Shown: positions 26,023 through 37,899, counted from the first letter of the stretch. The stretch: DNA of 64,000 nucleotides from Orobanche coerulescens (GCA_033398695.1 CM065809.1:87091644-87155643); one strand, 5' to 3'. Notes: a model not told the origin generated them from the sequence alone. Made by a program: numbers and translations.

Positions 26023-29000
26023 TAGACGTACCTGGGCTTTTAGGCCCGCCGGTTTTGGCCCTAAACCGGCCCTAAGTCAACGGTTTTAGCCCGGGACCGC
26101 CGGTCAACGGGCCCGAACCGGACCGGGACCGAAAAGCTAGGGCCGGGCTAGGGTCGGGGGAATTGGAACCGCGGACCGGCGTTGAGCCCGCGGTCCTAAA
26201 GGCCTGCGTTTGCATCGGCCCGGCGGGCCGGGCCGGACCGACGGGCCTAACGGCTAATTCAGAAAAAAAATGGCAGCAGCAGTCCAGTGAGTGACTGCTG
26301 CCAATTGCCAACGGCTATGTCCCTTTTAGAGCCGTTGGCAGCCCCCTTCCCCACCCCCAAACTTCCCCATTAATCCCCCCTTTTCCCTACCTATCCCCAC
26401 TATAAATACTACATCTTCCTAACTCAAAATTCACCAATAATCACACTCTAATTCTCTCTAAAAATTCACTCTCTACTCTCTCTACTATACTCTCTATTTA
26501 CTATCTCTATGTCTACCTCAAAGAACAACACTAACAAGGGCAAGGGCAAGGCCATTGAACTTGGCCAACGAAGTGGAGGAGGAAATTTTCAACCTCAAAC
26601 TCAAAGGCCTAGAAGGGCCGATTTGGCGGAGGAGATTTCTAGACAAGTCGCCGAACGAATTCAAGCCGAAAAAGATGCCCGATTTGAAGAAATGGTTCAT
26701 ACGATGGAGAGCACGGGATACGAATTTCGTGGCTCAACAAATGATGATGAACATGAAGAGGACGAAGAGCACAAAGAAGACGAACAAAACCAACCTCCTC
26801 CTCCGCCAACAAGTAAGCCTAAGCCTCTCAAGTCCGAAATCGTTAAACATTTTAAAAGAGAATTGGCTCCTATCAACGAAGGAGAACCTACTTTATCCGA
26901 TGGTCGAAAGAGATTCATTGCTTATTGCAACTATTGCACAAAGCACTACAAATGGATCGAGAAGGGAGGCTACGGAACACTACAAAGGCACATGGAGGGG
27001 TTTCATCCATTCGAGTATGGAATATCTACTACTCAAACGCAAATTCGAGGTACTACTAGTTCAAATTCGGCGACGGGTATGTCTTCTTCCGCTTTATTTA
27101 AATTTGAAAAAAATCGATATGAAGATGCTTGTGCTAGATATTGTGCCATGGAAAAACAACCTTTTAATTATGCGGATAGAATAACGTATGAAGCTTCTTA
27201 TAAAGATGGTTTGGGGCCTAATGTTAGCAAGGTAGCTAGAACTCAAATGCTTAAGAGAATTAGGAGACAATGCTTTGACAAGAAACAAGATTTAATGAAA
27301 TATTTAGTTCGTTTGTCTCAAAAAGTTTCTATTTGTGCCGATGTTTGGACCGATGCTTATAATAAAAATAGTTACATGGGAATTACTTGTCATTGGATTG
27401 ATGCAAATGGATTATGCAAAAACGTTTGATTGCCTTTAGGAGTTTGAAGAGCCTCACACGGCTCAAAATATTGCTTTAATTATTATTACGGTTTTAAATG
27501 AGTATTGTTTGGTTAACAAGGTATTTTCCGTTGGTTTTGATAATGCATCGGCGAATACCGCTAGTATTCGGAACTTGTTGAAGCATGTGCACCATCATTT
27601 GAAGGAAAATATTTTCATTCTAGATGCCATTTGTCATATTTTAAATTTATGTGTTCAAGATGCGCTTAGTATTTTTCAAGATTCCGTTGTTCCTATTAAA
27701 AATGCCGTTAAGTATTTGCACAAATCAAAACATTGGGGAAAAAATGGCAAAAATATTGTCGTGCAAAGGGTATTGTTTATACTTGTTTCAAATTAGATGT
27801 ATCTCATCGTTGGAACTCTACTTATGAGATGATTAATAGTACACTAGAGTATAAGAGTTATTTATGCGATTTTTTTAGGAAAGAGTTCTCAAACATGCAA
27901 TTAGTTCTTAATGAGAGTCATTGGGATTCATGTATGGATTTGTATCGTTTGTTAAAAGTTTTTCATAATGCTACTAAATAATTATCGGGTGTTTATTATT
28001 GTACTTCCGTTAAAGTGTTGGAACATTGCATGTATATTGCCTTGTCTTTTAAGAGTTGTTTTAGTAGGCCAAACATGCAAGGTGTGATTTATTTTATGGT
28101 TCAAAAATGGCTCAAGTATTTTAGGGAGATTCCTATGGTTTTCTTACGTGCTAAGTGCTTAGATCCTAAATGGAAGTATGATGGTGTTTGTCAAATGCTT
28201 GGTATTTATTATGATGCTTTTGCTCAAATGGACTTGAGTGATGTTGTAATTGATGGTGAAGGGGTCTTCTTTGATCTTCCTTCCGTGCCACAAATCAAGA
28301 TAGATCTTGATAGGAGTTTGAGATCTATTTTTCAAGAATATAGATTAAAACATGGTAGTGAGTTTCCTTCTTCTACAATGCCTTCATCTATGATGCCTTC
28401 ATGTGATTTTCCTTTTGAGATGAATGAAAGTGATCCTTTAGTTCAACAAATGCATGGAATGATGCAAAATAGAAGCAATGAACTTCCAATGGGGCAAGGT
28501 AATAGTGAATTAGATATGTTCTTGCAAACTCGTTTTGTATTTGGTGTTGAAGATAGTGGTCCGTCGATCGATGTGTTAAAGTGGTGGTCGAAGAGAGAGG
28601 AGTACCCAATACTCTCCATCATTGCAAAGGAGTTATTTGCCGTCCCGGCATCCACCGTGTCCGTAGAACAAGCCTTTAGCATCGGAGGACTTATGCTAGA
28701 TCAAAGAAGATCAAGGATGAAGCCGGCGAACATTGAAGCTACTATGTTGCTCGATGATTGGTGTAGGGCCGACCTTAGAGCTCAAGAACCGGAATGGGAC
28801 GATGCAAATGAGAGCGAAGATGAAGCCTTCACCGAGACGGATCGATCGGATGTGGAGTAGAGAGCTCAAGTCCTTTATTATTATTATTTTTTCATTTCAA
28901 GAATTCAAGTGTAAAACTTCTTAAATTGTGCTTAACTTATTTGTTGTACTTTTCCTCATTTTTAATGCAAAATTATTGTCCTTATTTAGTTGCAAAATTA

Positions 29001-29366
29001 TTGTGTCCTTATTCATTTGTAATTTTCCTCTTTCTTAATGCAAACTTATTTGTTATAATTTTCCTTATTCATTTTTCAACAATTTAATGAGTTTTTAAAT
29101 ATTTAAAAAAAAATCAAAACATTAAGAATTATCATTTTCTATTCATAAAAGTAATAAATATACAAGAATAAAATAAAAAAATAATAATAAAATTTAAAAA
29201 AAAAAAAATGGGCGGCCCGGGACCGCCGGTTTAGCCCGGCTCTGGACCGGGTTTCTAGCAGACGGAGGCCGGGCAAGTTCTGGCCGGGCTCGGTCCCTTG
29301 TTTTGGGAACCGAGGACCGCCGGTTCGAGGCCCGAAACCGGCGGTTCCGGCCCGGCAGCACGTCTA
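26023..29366 (+). mobile_element. hAT transposon (Ac-like) in G2
   Basis: The terminal inverted repeats are TAGACGTACCTGGGC on the left and TAGACGTGCTGCCGGGC on the right in reverse complement. They are flanked by an 8-bp target duplication, CTCGCTCG (26015-26022) and CTCACTCG (29367-29374), with one mismatch. Both ends are very GC-rich, with repeated GGCCCG/CCGG motifs, as in many plant Ac-like elements. It encodes one transposase, broken by frameshifts. 26311-26508 contains the promoter side; 28861-29200 is AT-rich 3' flank. Confidence 0.93.
26509..28860 (+). pseudogene. hAT transposase, BED finger to dimerisation domain
   Basis: The first frame (26509-27429, 306 residues) has a low-complexity N-terminus and a BED-type zinc finger at about residues 140-166 (CNYC, then HMEGFH). 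It ends with the first catalytic-aspartate region (CADVWTDAYNKNSYMG). A TGA at 27427 breaks it. The gene continues at 27509-27796 (VGFDNASANT, the second catalytic region), shifts frame near 27760 to 27733-27981, has another stop, and finishes in 28015-28860. That last frame contains the hAT C-terminal dimerisation domain (WWSKREEYPILSIIAKELFA, SVEQAFSIGG) and an acidic tail. The family cuts and pastes DNA in the nucleus. This copy has at least three disruptions, so it is probably inactive. Confidence 0.92.
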
Positions 29367-29429
29367 CTCACTCGCCATCTACAGTTCACCGTATAACATG
29401 ATGGACTAAGGCACGAGATCGCCTCCCCC

Positions 29430-29880
29430 GCACAACGTACACCGTCGAGGGTCGGCATCTACATGACGATCCAAGGTGGAAGAGTGCAGCCATGGTCCTG
29501 GTGGTCGATGGAACCGACTGCTTAGGCCATGCAAGGTCCCTTTGGGCCAAGATCGCCCGCCCTTCGTTTAAATACGAGGCCGGCGTAGTCTGAGGGCCCT
29601 CCAAAATTAATCAGTGGACACGATCGCTCGCCCTCAAAAGTTCATCATCTAACATGGTGAACTCGGACAATGCGACGTGCCACAACCCCCGTCTCAACGT
29701 ACACCGTCGAGGTTCGCCATCTTCATGGTGGGCCGAGGTGGAAGTAGAGCTAAACGAGCCGCGGGTGTGGTGTTGAATCATCCGACGCTGCCCCGCGCAA
29801 GGACTCCTCTAGACCGAGACCGCACGCCCTTCGTTTAAATACGAGGCGAGGCGCAGCCTAACAGAGGACCTTCATAATAA
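29430..29880 (+). repeat. Tandem repeat region of G2 (two units, about 261 bp)
   Basis: The block starting ACGTACACCGTCGAGG at about 29436 recurs at about 29697. Each unit ends with GCCCTTCGTTTAAATACGAGG. Units are diverged but collinear. Tandem repeats in the region between gag/pol and the 3' LTR are a known feature of Tat-lineage elements and a source of satellites. No gene is seen here or in 29881-30417. Confidence 0.75.
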
Positions 29881-30417
29881 AGTGAGTCACGAGACACTCA
29901 ATGTCTTCGCGCATCAAGACATGATCAAGGAGTCGGTCCATCGAACTCCGCGATCGTGCACGGTTCCTCAAGACGGACGACCGTCCCCGAGGACTCAACA
30001 AAGTTGAAAACCGCTCACTCAACGAATTATTTTCATCCCCTTACTTCCGCTAAGTAAATAAAAACAAGGGGCAATAAGAGTGCGGACTACCTATACGACG
30101 ATCGTCGCTATTCAACCACATACGGAGATCGTCATTTTTTCAGATGTTGTGCAGCGATCGAATTTGTTGTAAAAGTTATCTTTATGAGTTTATCAATTCA
30201 TTTGGAACTACCCTCGCAACGATCTCTCCTCACACATTTGTACAAAGTCAAACAAAGACTCAAAAATAACCATCATTCAAGTGATAAGTCAGAAATTCAA
30301 ACGTTCATTTCATTACTTGAAAAAATCGGAGTACATGGTCGCCCGAAGGCCCAAATGCTACAAAAGAAAACTACAAAACTACAAGGAAATAAGCTAAAAC
30401 ATCAAAAATGAAGTGCC

Positions 30418-33012
30418 TCAGGCCCCTGCCTGGCCTTCGCCATCAGCTTCCGGCGCGGTCCCCTCATCTTCCGGAGCGTCGGGATGAGCAAGATTGGCCA
30501 GAGACGGATACCAGCTCAAATCCACGCCGATGTCCGCAAGGTCCAAGATCGGCAAGGAGAAAGCTGAATGGAGAGGATGCTCCAACGCGTACGCCTTGAA
30601 GTTCTCGGCAAGAGGCCCGACCTCCAAACCTCCCTTCTTAGCTGCTCGGATCGAGTCGGCGAACGCCAAATAATAGGCGAACTCGCTGACAAACTCCAAG
30701 TTTTGAAAGGGGTCAGCCTTGGTCGCCTCAACCTCTCCTTTCAGCTCCGCCATCGCCTATTGCGACCACTGGAGCTCAGCCTCCCTCGCAGCAACTTTTT
30801 CCCTCGCCTCCGTCAGCTCGCTGGTCAACCGAGCGATCGTCACCTTCTGGCGATCGGCCTTCTCTTCAGCAACCTTCTGCGCCTGGACGGCATTCACCAT
30901 CTGGTCCCGAAATCGGTCAACCGCCAGACGATATTGCTCAGTTTCCTTCTTCTCGGCTTAAGCTCATGGCTCGCCCGCTTGGCCGCCTCCAGAGAGTCCT
31001 TCTCCATCGCCGCGATCTTATCAGCAAGCTCGGCGTTCTCTTTCCGAGCCGCCTCGAGATCCGCCTGCAGGCGAATAGTGGAAGGCCGCCCCTCAAACTC
31101 CTGAGCAGCCTGGACAGCCATGGTCGCCGTCTGGAGAGAAAGGGCGAGAACAGCCTGCATCGAACTCCCCGATCGCATCCAGATCGGTCGTCCATGCCTT
31201 CGGCAGAGCGAAGCTGCCTTGCTAACGTATGGAGGAATGTCGCGGGAATGGCGAGGAGATCGGCTCGCTAGGAAATCCACGACCATCGGCGGGCAAGACG
31301 GATCTGCGCGATGGATCTGCATCAAAACAACTAAGTTAATACAACTCCTACGCGATTGCGATTTCAACACAAAGCGCAATCTACCTCTCGCCTTTCCGGG
31401 GTCCCGACCAAATACGGTTTCCCTCGAGGGGTCTCGGATTCGCGATCGCCATCTCCCGCATAAAAGCCGCAGAGGACGGCTCATTCTCCGAGCAACGATG
31501 GTGATCGGAGGCACGGCGATCGTCACTTCATCGCCCGGGCAGAACCGGTTTCTTAGGCCTCGGCCTCTTGCGATTTGCTCGAAGCCCCTCCTCCGGAACT
31601 CCCTCCTCAGCCACGACCGGCTCCATGCGAGGCTCCGCCTCCGGAACTATTGGCAACGCAACAGGTGGGGCCCGAGACGACCTCTTTTGGCGGAGTCGGC
31701 CTAGAACTCCAGGATTCGACATAGCGATCTCCGTCGGGGGCTCCAAAAACCGAGGAAAGCGAACCTCTACAGTTAAGACAATCGACCAACAGTCAGACAC
31801 TTTCCTCAAGTAAGGCGATCGCCTAGAAATTGAAGGTCGCAGAAACTCATACCTGGCACCGAGAGATGTCTCGGGAAATAGAATAATCGAGCCGACAACC
31901 AACGACTCTCCTTATTGATCCGAGTGGCGTCAAGGTCGTCGTCCGACAAGCTCCTTATCCGCTCCCAGACAACGAGAAAGTCAAAAGGCAGCTCCTCGAT
32001 CGCCGGAATGTGAAAACCTACAAAACCAAAATCAAATTAGATTAGTCCAAAACGCATCCGAACGAAGGGAGAGTCTAAACCCTTACCGGGATTCCTCTCC
32101 CGAAACTCAGTGGGGATCTCCAGCTCGCCCGAGGGATTGTCGTTCGCAGAAGCCCTCCACTTGCCGGCGACCCAGAACCACTTCGTCTGATCGCCACGCA
32201 TCTTATTCGGGACTCCGTGAATTACCCGAACAGATCGGCCCTGAATATGGTAACCGCCGACCAACCCTTTATGAGCCGTCAGTTTGAACAAATGGTTCAT
32301 CTCCGACGGCGATGGGAGGCGGTATAGGCGGTGACCGCCAAAAAGGGTGAGAGTGCAGTTAATTTGGAGCCAGGCGTTCGGCGTCAGCTGAAGTGGCGCC
32401 ACATTCCAAGCGGCCAACAGATGGGAGACAGCAAAGGATAGAGGGAAGCGCAGCCCGGCCTCCATAATCGCCTCATTCACGGCGACCATACCCATCCGAG
32501 GCTGGTCGGCTCGTTCATTCTCCGCCGGCGCAAACATGTCCACATCTGAAGGAACATGGAACCTTGTCCTCCAGACGGCCAGATCTTTCCTGGTCGTCGA
32601 ACTCCGTATCTGGCCAAGCGACCACAACGATCGCTGCGCAACCCGGTACTGCGACCGTTTGGGAAGCAAATAGGGGTAGGCGACCGAGTATCCCCGGAAA
32701 TCGAATCTCGGAGTAGGACCGACCAACTTCTCCATTATCTCAGCAAAAGCCTTATAGGCCCGTCCGAAAGCACTATGCTGCTCCCAGTAGGCCCTAATCG
32801 CCAGATCTCTCTCAATCTGCGATCGTCTTTCTTCAGCAGCCGTCTCCTTAGCAACATCGGCCTCATTGAATAAAGCCTCGACTTCAGCAGGGTCGATTCC
32901 GGCCCGAATAGCCGGCCGCCGTCTCAGTGGAAGACGGAAGAAGATTCTCCTGACGATCGATGTCCGGAGGCGAAGCAGTACCCGCTCCACGTGATGATGA
33001 GGTTCCGGCCAT
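30418..33012 (-). pseudogene. G2 antisense spliced gene (Tat-type extra ORF)
   Basis: On the minus strand, a TATA box (33161-33170) is followed by an ATG at 33012 (MAGTSSSRGAG). Exon 1 is 33012-32087, exon 2 is 32017-31853, exon 3 starts at 31766 and exon 4 at about 31316. The introns are short with GT and AG ends and keep frame (RNPG|FHIPAIEEL, SVP|EVRFPRF). Exon 1 (317 residues open from 32990) has the plant-transposon-protein pattern MEAGLRFPLSFAVSHLL and LTPNAWLQINCTLTLF. This pattern is known from antisense extra ORFs of Tat-lineage retrotransposons. The C-terminal part (about 31110-30750) is a predicted coiled coil (LEAARKENAELADKIAAMEK). A frameshift near 32910 and more after 31550 show decay. 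The function of the family is unknown. Confidence 0.75.
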
Positions 33013-33160
33013 TCTCAGAGACAGACAAGGGGAAAAGGATTTTTCTTACCCGAAAGTGAAATCGAACGACGATCGGCACTAAGATCTTCAGAAAATTCGA
33101 CAGCAAGTCCTTCTTTCTCCAATAAGTACGCGTGAGTATGAAACTGCAGCACCGCGCCCC

Positions 33161-33170
33161 TTTTATAGGA
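33161..33170 (-). promoter_or_regulatory. TATA box of the G2 antisense gene
   Basis: The minus strand reads CTCCTATAAAAGGGGC. It lies about 150 bases before the antisense ATG at 33012, a sensible promoter position, and points opposite to the LTR promoters. The rest of 33013-33529 holds no gene that I can see. Confidence 0.55.
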
Positions 33171-33529
33171 GAAGGCAGGGACTCGTTTGCAATAAGGGAA
33201 AACCTCAGGGGTCGGATCTCAAACGACGCATTAATTGACACCCTCGAGACCCGCGTACGTGTCTTTTGAAGGACGCGTCAGCCGAGGAGTCATTAATGAC
33301 CGTTGGCGTCCTCGAATAGAAGCCCGACACGTGCGCGGAGACTTTTCCACACCCATTGTTTTTTCCCGCGCAGTTTAGCGGCCAACCAGGTCGTCCGAAC
33401 CCAGAGTATATCAGCTCAAAGACGATCGCCAGTTCAATAAAATGCAAAGTCGCTCGTCAAAAGTTCAGCGATCGCCAAGAGAGCCACCTCACCCCACGTT
33501 TCCAACGTATGAGCGAGCTGCGGGGCAAT

Positions 33530-34684
33530 TGTTGTGTCAAGATTTATCCATCCCGACAGGCGATCGACTATAAGGCCGAGCGACCAAGTCAACTCCAGTC
33601 AAACTATGGCTAGCTCGCCAAGTCGAAGATATCAGACCACCATCAGGTACCTAGCGATCGACTCCCAAGGCGATCGCCCTTCGGCATCTGGCGATCGACT
33701 CTAGTGTCCGGCTAAGGACGGTCGACCTGCTCCCCGAACAGAGATGATCGCCCGTCAAAGTCATCAAGGACTGGATCTCAGAACAGCACCCACGTGCAGA
33801 TCCACAAAAGGCGCTGACCGAAGATCTTCGCTGACAGACAAGATCTTTTGCTGACAGACAAGACCTTTGACCACAGCCTGTCACCTACCTCACCTACCGG
33901 CAGGCGCGCCAAAAGTTGTTAGTGGGACCGCCCGTGACAGCAACTCAGGACGCGTGTAAGCTCCCCATTGGACCGTACAGTTGACTGCCAGCAACTCCTG
34001 CAGACTTTAAGGGAACAAGCCCATGTGCTAAAGGACGATCGCCCGATTATTATAATGCAGAAAAGGCGATCGCCCGGCGTACCCAAGTCCTATAAATAGA
34101 GAACCTCCTCCTACTGGAAAAAGGTTCCCAATTCATTTGACCTACGGTTGGGAATTCATTTCACCAACAACAGAAATACAGTAGAACATACTTATCACCA
34201 AGCTCCCCGCTTTCTCGCCGGAATCCATCTCAGGACTTCTTTCTCCGAATCTCTTGTCCAGAAGACGATCGGCAGAAGCAGCAAGTCCCCACTAGACAGA
34301 TTCCAAGAAATTCATAAGCCCAGGAGCCCAAGCATCCAGCTAAATACTCTCCGTGAGAGACTATCGATCTCTCACCGCCGCGACTGTTCATCTCCTTTGT
34401 TACAAGAACTCACAGAGCATCAAATCTGGTTCTTCCGGCAATCTACACGCTCACTAGCTAAGATAACAAGAATCTTTACACTCATTGTATTTGTATTCTT
34501 ACATTAGTAATTGTATCCCCGAATATTAGTATTAATAATATCTCGCGAGAGCATTCAAGCCCGGGACTAACAACCCCGGCAAATCTTGTGTTATTTATCT
34601 TTCTCACGGAAGTGCTCTTGCATTTGTTTGCTATCCATCCATTCCAGCAATATCTATCTCCGGATAATATTTTGGGTAGCAACA
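33530..34684 (+). repeat. G2 3' LTR (1155 bp)
   Basis: It matches 23053-24200 nearly throughout, starting TGTTGTGTCAAG after a short purine-rich tract and ending GGTAGCAACA. Differences from the 5' LTR are scattered substitutions and a few small clusters. Confidence 0.93.
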
Positions 34685-35106
34685 GTGTGCGCTACTCCGG
34701 ACTACTAGCGCGCGCTACTTACCATTCGTAGCGTGCGCTACATATAACTCACCTACAGTCCAGTGCCTTCTGGACTGCAGCCATGACAACATTTGCGTGC
34801 GCTAATGCTGAGTGGTAGCGTGCACTACCTGTACTCAATTAGCGTGCGCTAAAGAGAGTACGTAGCGTGCACTACTCCTCACACACAGCCCACCATGAAG
34901 ATGACAATGATGATACGCTCGGTTCGACTATCCAACTGGGTTGAATGATGAAATAACACTGATACGCGATACCAATATACTCGGAACGGTGAATACAATG
35001 AATGAAATGAACGATGAATGATCATTAATGAGTGAAAAATACTGAGTGACAATTACTGAATGATAAATACTGAATGATAATGACTGAATTACAACCAGGC
35101 ATTACA
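34685..35106 (-). repeat. Tekay-A 3' LTR, second segment
   Basis: This is the remainder of the LTR interrupted by G2, collinear with about 42392-42813 of the intact LTR. It contains the rest of the palindrome array (to about 34875). It ends CATTACA, followed by the complement of a purine tract (TACACCCCCCTTAAAAG, 35107-35123), which primes plus-strand synthesis. Confidence 0.93.
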
Positions 35107-35139
35107 TACACCCCCCTTAAAAGAGTTTCGTCCCGGAAA

Positions 35140-36656
35140 CTAAGGGTCAAACAACTCAGGATAACTCTCTCGCATACTATCCTCGGTTTCCCAAGTAGCC
35201 TCTTCGACTCCGTGTCTAGACCACTGAATTTTAACAAAATGAATCGTCTTGTTCCTCAACTGTTTGATTCGCCGCTCTAAGACTCGTATAGGACGCTCCT
35301 CATATGAATGATCATCGGCGATCTTGATTTCGTCAAATTGAAGTATGTGACTCGGGTCGGCAACATACTTCCGTAACTGAGATACGTGAAACACATTATG
35401 AATTCAGCTCAACGCCGTAGGTAAGGCCAATCGATAAGCTAGCTCGCCTACTCGATCCAAAATCTCAAACGGTCCAATAAATCTCGGACTCAACTTTCCC
35501 CTCCTCCCAAAACGGAAGATACCTCGACTCGGGGATACCTTGACCAACACGTGGTCACCTGTCTCGAACTCTAGTGGTCGACGACGATTATCTGCATAAG
35601 ATTTCTGTCGACTCTGAGCAGTCAATAAACGACTCCTGATCAAAGCTATCTTCTCACAAGCGGCTATAAGCATATCGGGATCGGTGCCGATTGATTCTGA
35701 TAAGTCGTCCCAACACAAAGGAGATCGACAACGGCGACCGTACAAGGCCTCGTAAGGTGCCATCTTGATTGAAGCATGCCAACTATTATTATACGTGAAC
35801 TCGATCAATGGTAGTTGGGCTTCCCAATCGTCTTTCCAATCGAGGACGCATGCCCTCAACATGTCCTCTAATGTCTGAATGGTTCTCTCTGATTGCCGTC
35901 GATTTGAGGATGAAAGGCGGTACTGAGATTAAGCTGAGTTCTCATAGCATGGTGAACTTCCAAAAATGAGATACGAACCGTCTGTCACGATCGGAAACGA
36001 TACTTTTAGGAGTGCCGTGTAGTCTCACTATCTCTTTGATGAACAGTTGAGCCAGTCTCTCGGGACCCCACGTATCCTTGATCTCAAGGAAATGAGCTGA
36101 TTTAGTTAAGCGATCCACGATCACCCAGATCGTATTCATGCCACGATGACTCATTGGAAAACTCGTGATGAAATCCATAGAAATGTCTTCCCACTTCCAT
36201 TGGGGAATAGGAAGAGGTTTCAGCATACCTGCCGGTCGCTGATGTTCAATCTTGACTTGTTGACAGGTTAAGCATCTCGAAACAAATTCTGCGACTTCTC
36301 GCTTCATATTACTCCACCAGTAATTTTGTTTCAAGTCCTTGAACATCTTGCTAGACCCCGGATGAACAGAATAAGGGGTAGCATGAGCTTCTCTCAAAAA
36401 TCGAGTTTTTCAACTCGTCATTCGTCGGTACGCACAACCGATTCTTAAATCTCAAAAGTCCATCCTCGTGGACCACGAATCCAGGGGCTTTCCCCTGAGC
36501 CACATCTTCACGGATGCGCAACAATGATGGGTCCGAACCCTGATTCTCTCTGATTACCTCCTCAAGTGACGATGAGATCTCCAACATACAAAGCTGTCCC
36601 TGAATTCGCTGAAGCCAGACCTCGATCTCGGGTCTAAGGAATTCTCTGAAGCTCAT
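35140..36656 (-). pseudogene. Tekay-A integrase and chromodomain-like C-terminus
   Basis: On the minus strand, the zinc-binding HHCC region (36351-36656 into 36397; CLTCQQVK) is followed by the core in 35942-36397 (DFITSF, SDRDRRF). A frameshift follows, then 35404-35862 (CVLDWKDDWEAQLPLIEFTY, YEALYGRRCRSP). After a TGA-type break at about 35400 the final frame, 35140-35394, has [11 protein letters not shown] and ends [17 protein letters not shown], the degenerate chromodomain signature of Tekay/Del elements. Chromodomains of this group help direct integration to chromatin. At least three breaks make it inactive. Confidence 0.9.
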
Positions 36657-37896
36657 ACGGCATTAAACGAGCAAGCATCTGCTCCTGAACGGACTTACGA
36701 CTCAAGGCGTCGGAGACAACGTTCACCTTGCCCGGGTGGTAAAGGATCTCGACATCATAATCTTTGATTAGTTCAAACCACCGCCTGTGTCGCATATTTA
36801 ACTCCTTCTGATTAAATATATACTTCAAACTCTTGTGATCAGTGAAAATCTGACAGGTGACGCCATAAAGGTAATGGCCTTGATTTTCCAGCGAACACCA
36901 CGACTGCTAGCTCCAGGTCGTGGGTCGGATAATTAACCTCGTAAGGTCTCAACTGCCGTGAAGCATAGGCAATAACCTTTCCATTCTTCATGAGCACACA
37001 TCCTGTCCGGACGCATCACTATAAACCATAAATCCTTCCGTCCCTTGCGGCAAGGAAAGTATAGGTGCTGACATTAACCGGCTCTTGAGTTCCTCAAAAC
37101 TCCGTTGACACGCGTCGGACCACGTGTATTTCTTATCCTTTCGCAAAATGTTCGTCAAGGGTTGAGCGATTCTAGAAAATCCTTCCACAAACCGGCGATA
37201 ATAACCGGCTAATCCGAGAAAGCTTCGGATTTCCTTAACATTCTTCGGAGGTAACCAATCTTGGATAGCCTCCGTCTTCTGAGGATCAACACGCACTCCA
37301 TCTGATGAAATTACATGCCCGAGAAAAGTCACTTCGGACATCCAGAACTCACATTTGGAAAACTTTCCATAAAGTTGCTCTCGTCTCAACACGTCGAGAA
37401 CCTGATGAAGGTGAACCTCGTGCTCCTCTCGGTCACGAGAATAAATCAAGATGTCATCAATGAAGACAACAACAAACCGATTCAAAAAGTTGATGAAAAC
37501 CCGATTCATTAGCTCCATGAATACCGCAGGTGCGTTAGTTAACCCAAACGGCAACACCACGAACTCATAATGACCATAGTGTGTTCGAAACGCCGCTCTC
37601 GCGATATCCGACTCTCGAATCCGCAACTGATGATATCCATATCTTAAGTCGATCTTGGAAAATACTGAAGCTCCCTGAAGTTGATCCAAAAGATCATCGA
37701 TACGGGGTAAAGGATACTTATTCTTGCTTGTCACCCTGTTCAACTCCCGATAATCAATACATAAGCGAAATGAACCATCTTTCTTCTTGACAAACAACAC
37801 TGGTGCTCCCCACGGGGACACACTCGGTCGGATATAACCTTTTTCGAATAACTCCTCAAGTTGATTCTTAAACTCCCGCATTTCGGTCGGGGCCAT
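36634..37896 (-). pseudogene. Tekay-A reverse transcriptase and RNase H
   Basis: A long frame at 36988-37896 holds the [35 protein letters not shown], and the catalytic box as FIDD ([11 protein letters not shown]), where the first residue of YxDD is phenylalanine. RNase H begins at VYSDASGQ and is frameshifted at about 36990. It resumes in another frame and ends in 36634-36828 (DHKSLKYIF-type region, DYDVEILYHPGKVNVVSDAL). Apart from the RNase H shift the polymerase is well preserved. Confidence 0.92.
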
Positions 37897-37899
37897 CCG

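Larger units (their letters stand above)
23053..34684 (+). mobile_element. G2, Tat-like Ty3/gypsy element without pol
   Basis: It is bounded by two closely similar LTRs (23053-24200 and 33530-34684) with inverted ends TGTTG and CAACA, inserted in the Tekay-A LTR. Flanks GCGTG (23048-23052) and GTGTG (34685-34689) are the 5-bp target duplication with one C-to-T change. Inside are a gag gene, a tandem-repeat region and an antisense gene, but no protease, RT, RNase H or integrase. This is the layout of non-autonomous (TR-GAG-type) elements. Short GCGATCGC palindromes are extremely frequent throughout. A hAT transposon occupies 26023-29366. Confidence 0.9.

Noticed and set aside
30568..31104. Plus-strand open frame of 178 codons in G2
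   Set aside because: It is the complement of the coiled-coil exon of the antisense gene. The minus-strand reading has a coherent heptad pattern and splice context.
23053..34684. Abundant GCGATCGC suggesting cyanobacterial (HIP1) DNA or contamination
   Set aside because: The stretch is a typical plant LTR element with target duplication, gag and LTRs, embedded in a plant LTR. The word similarity is coincidental.
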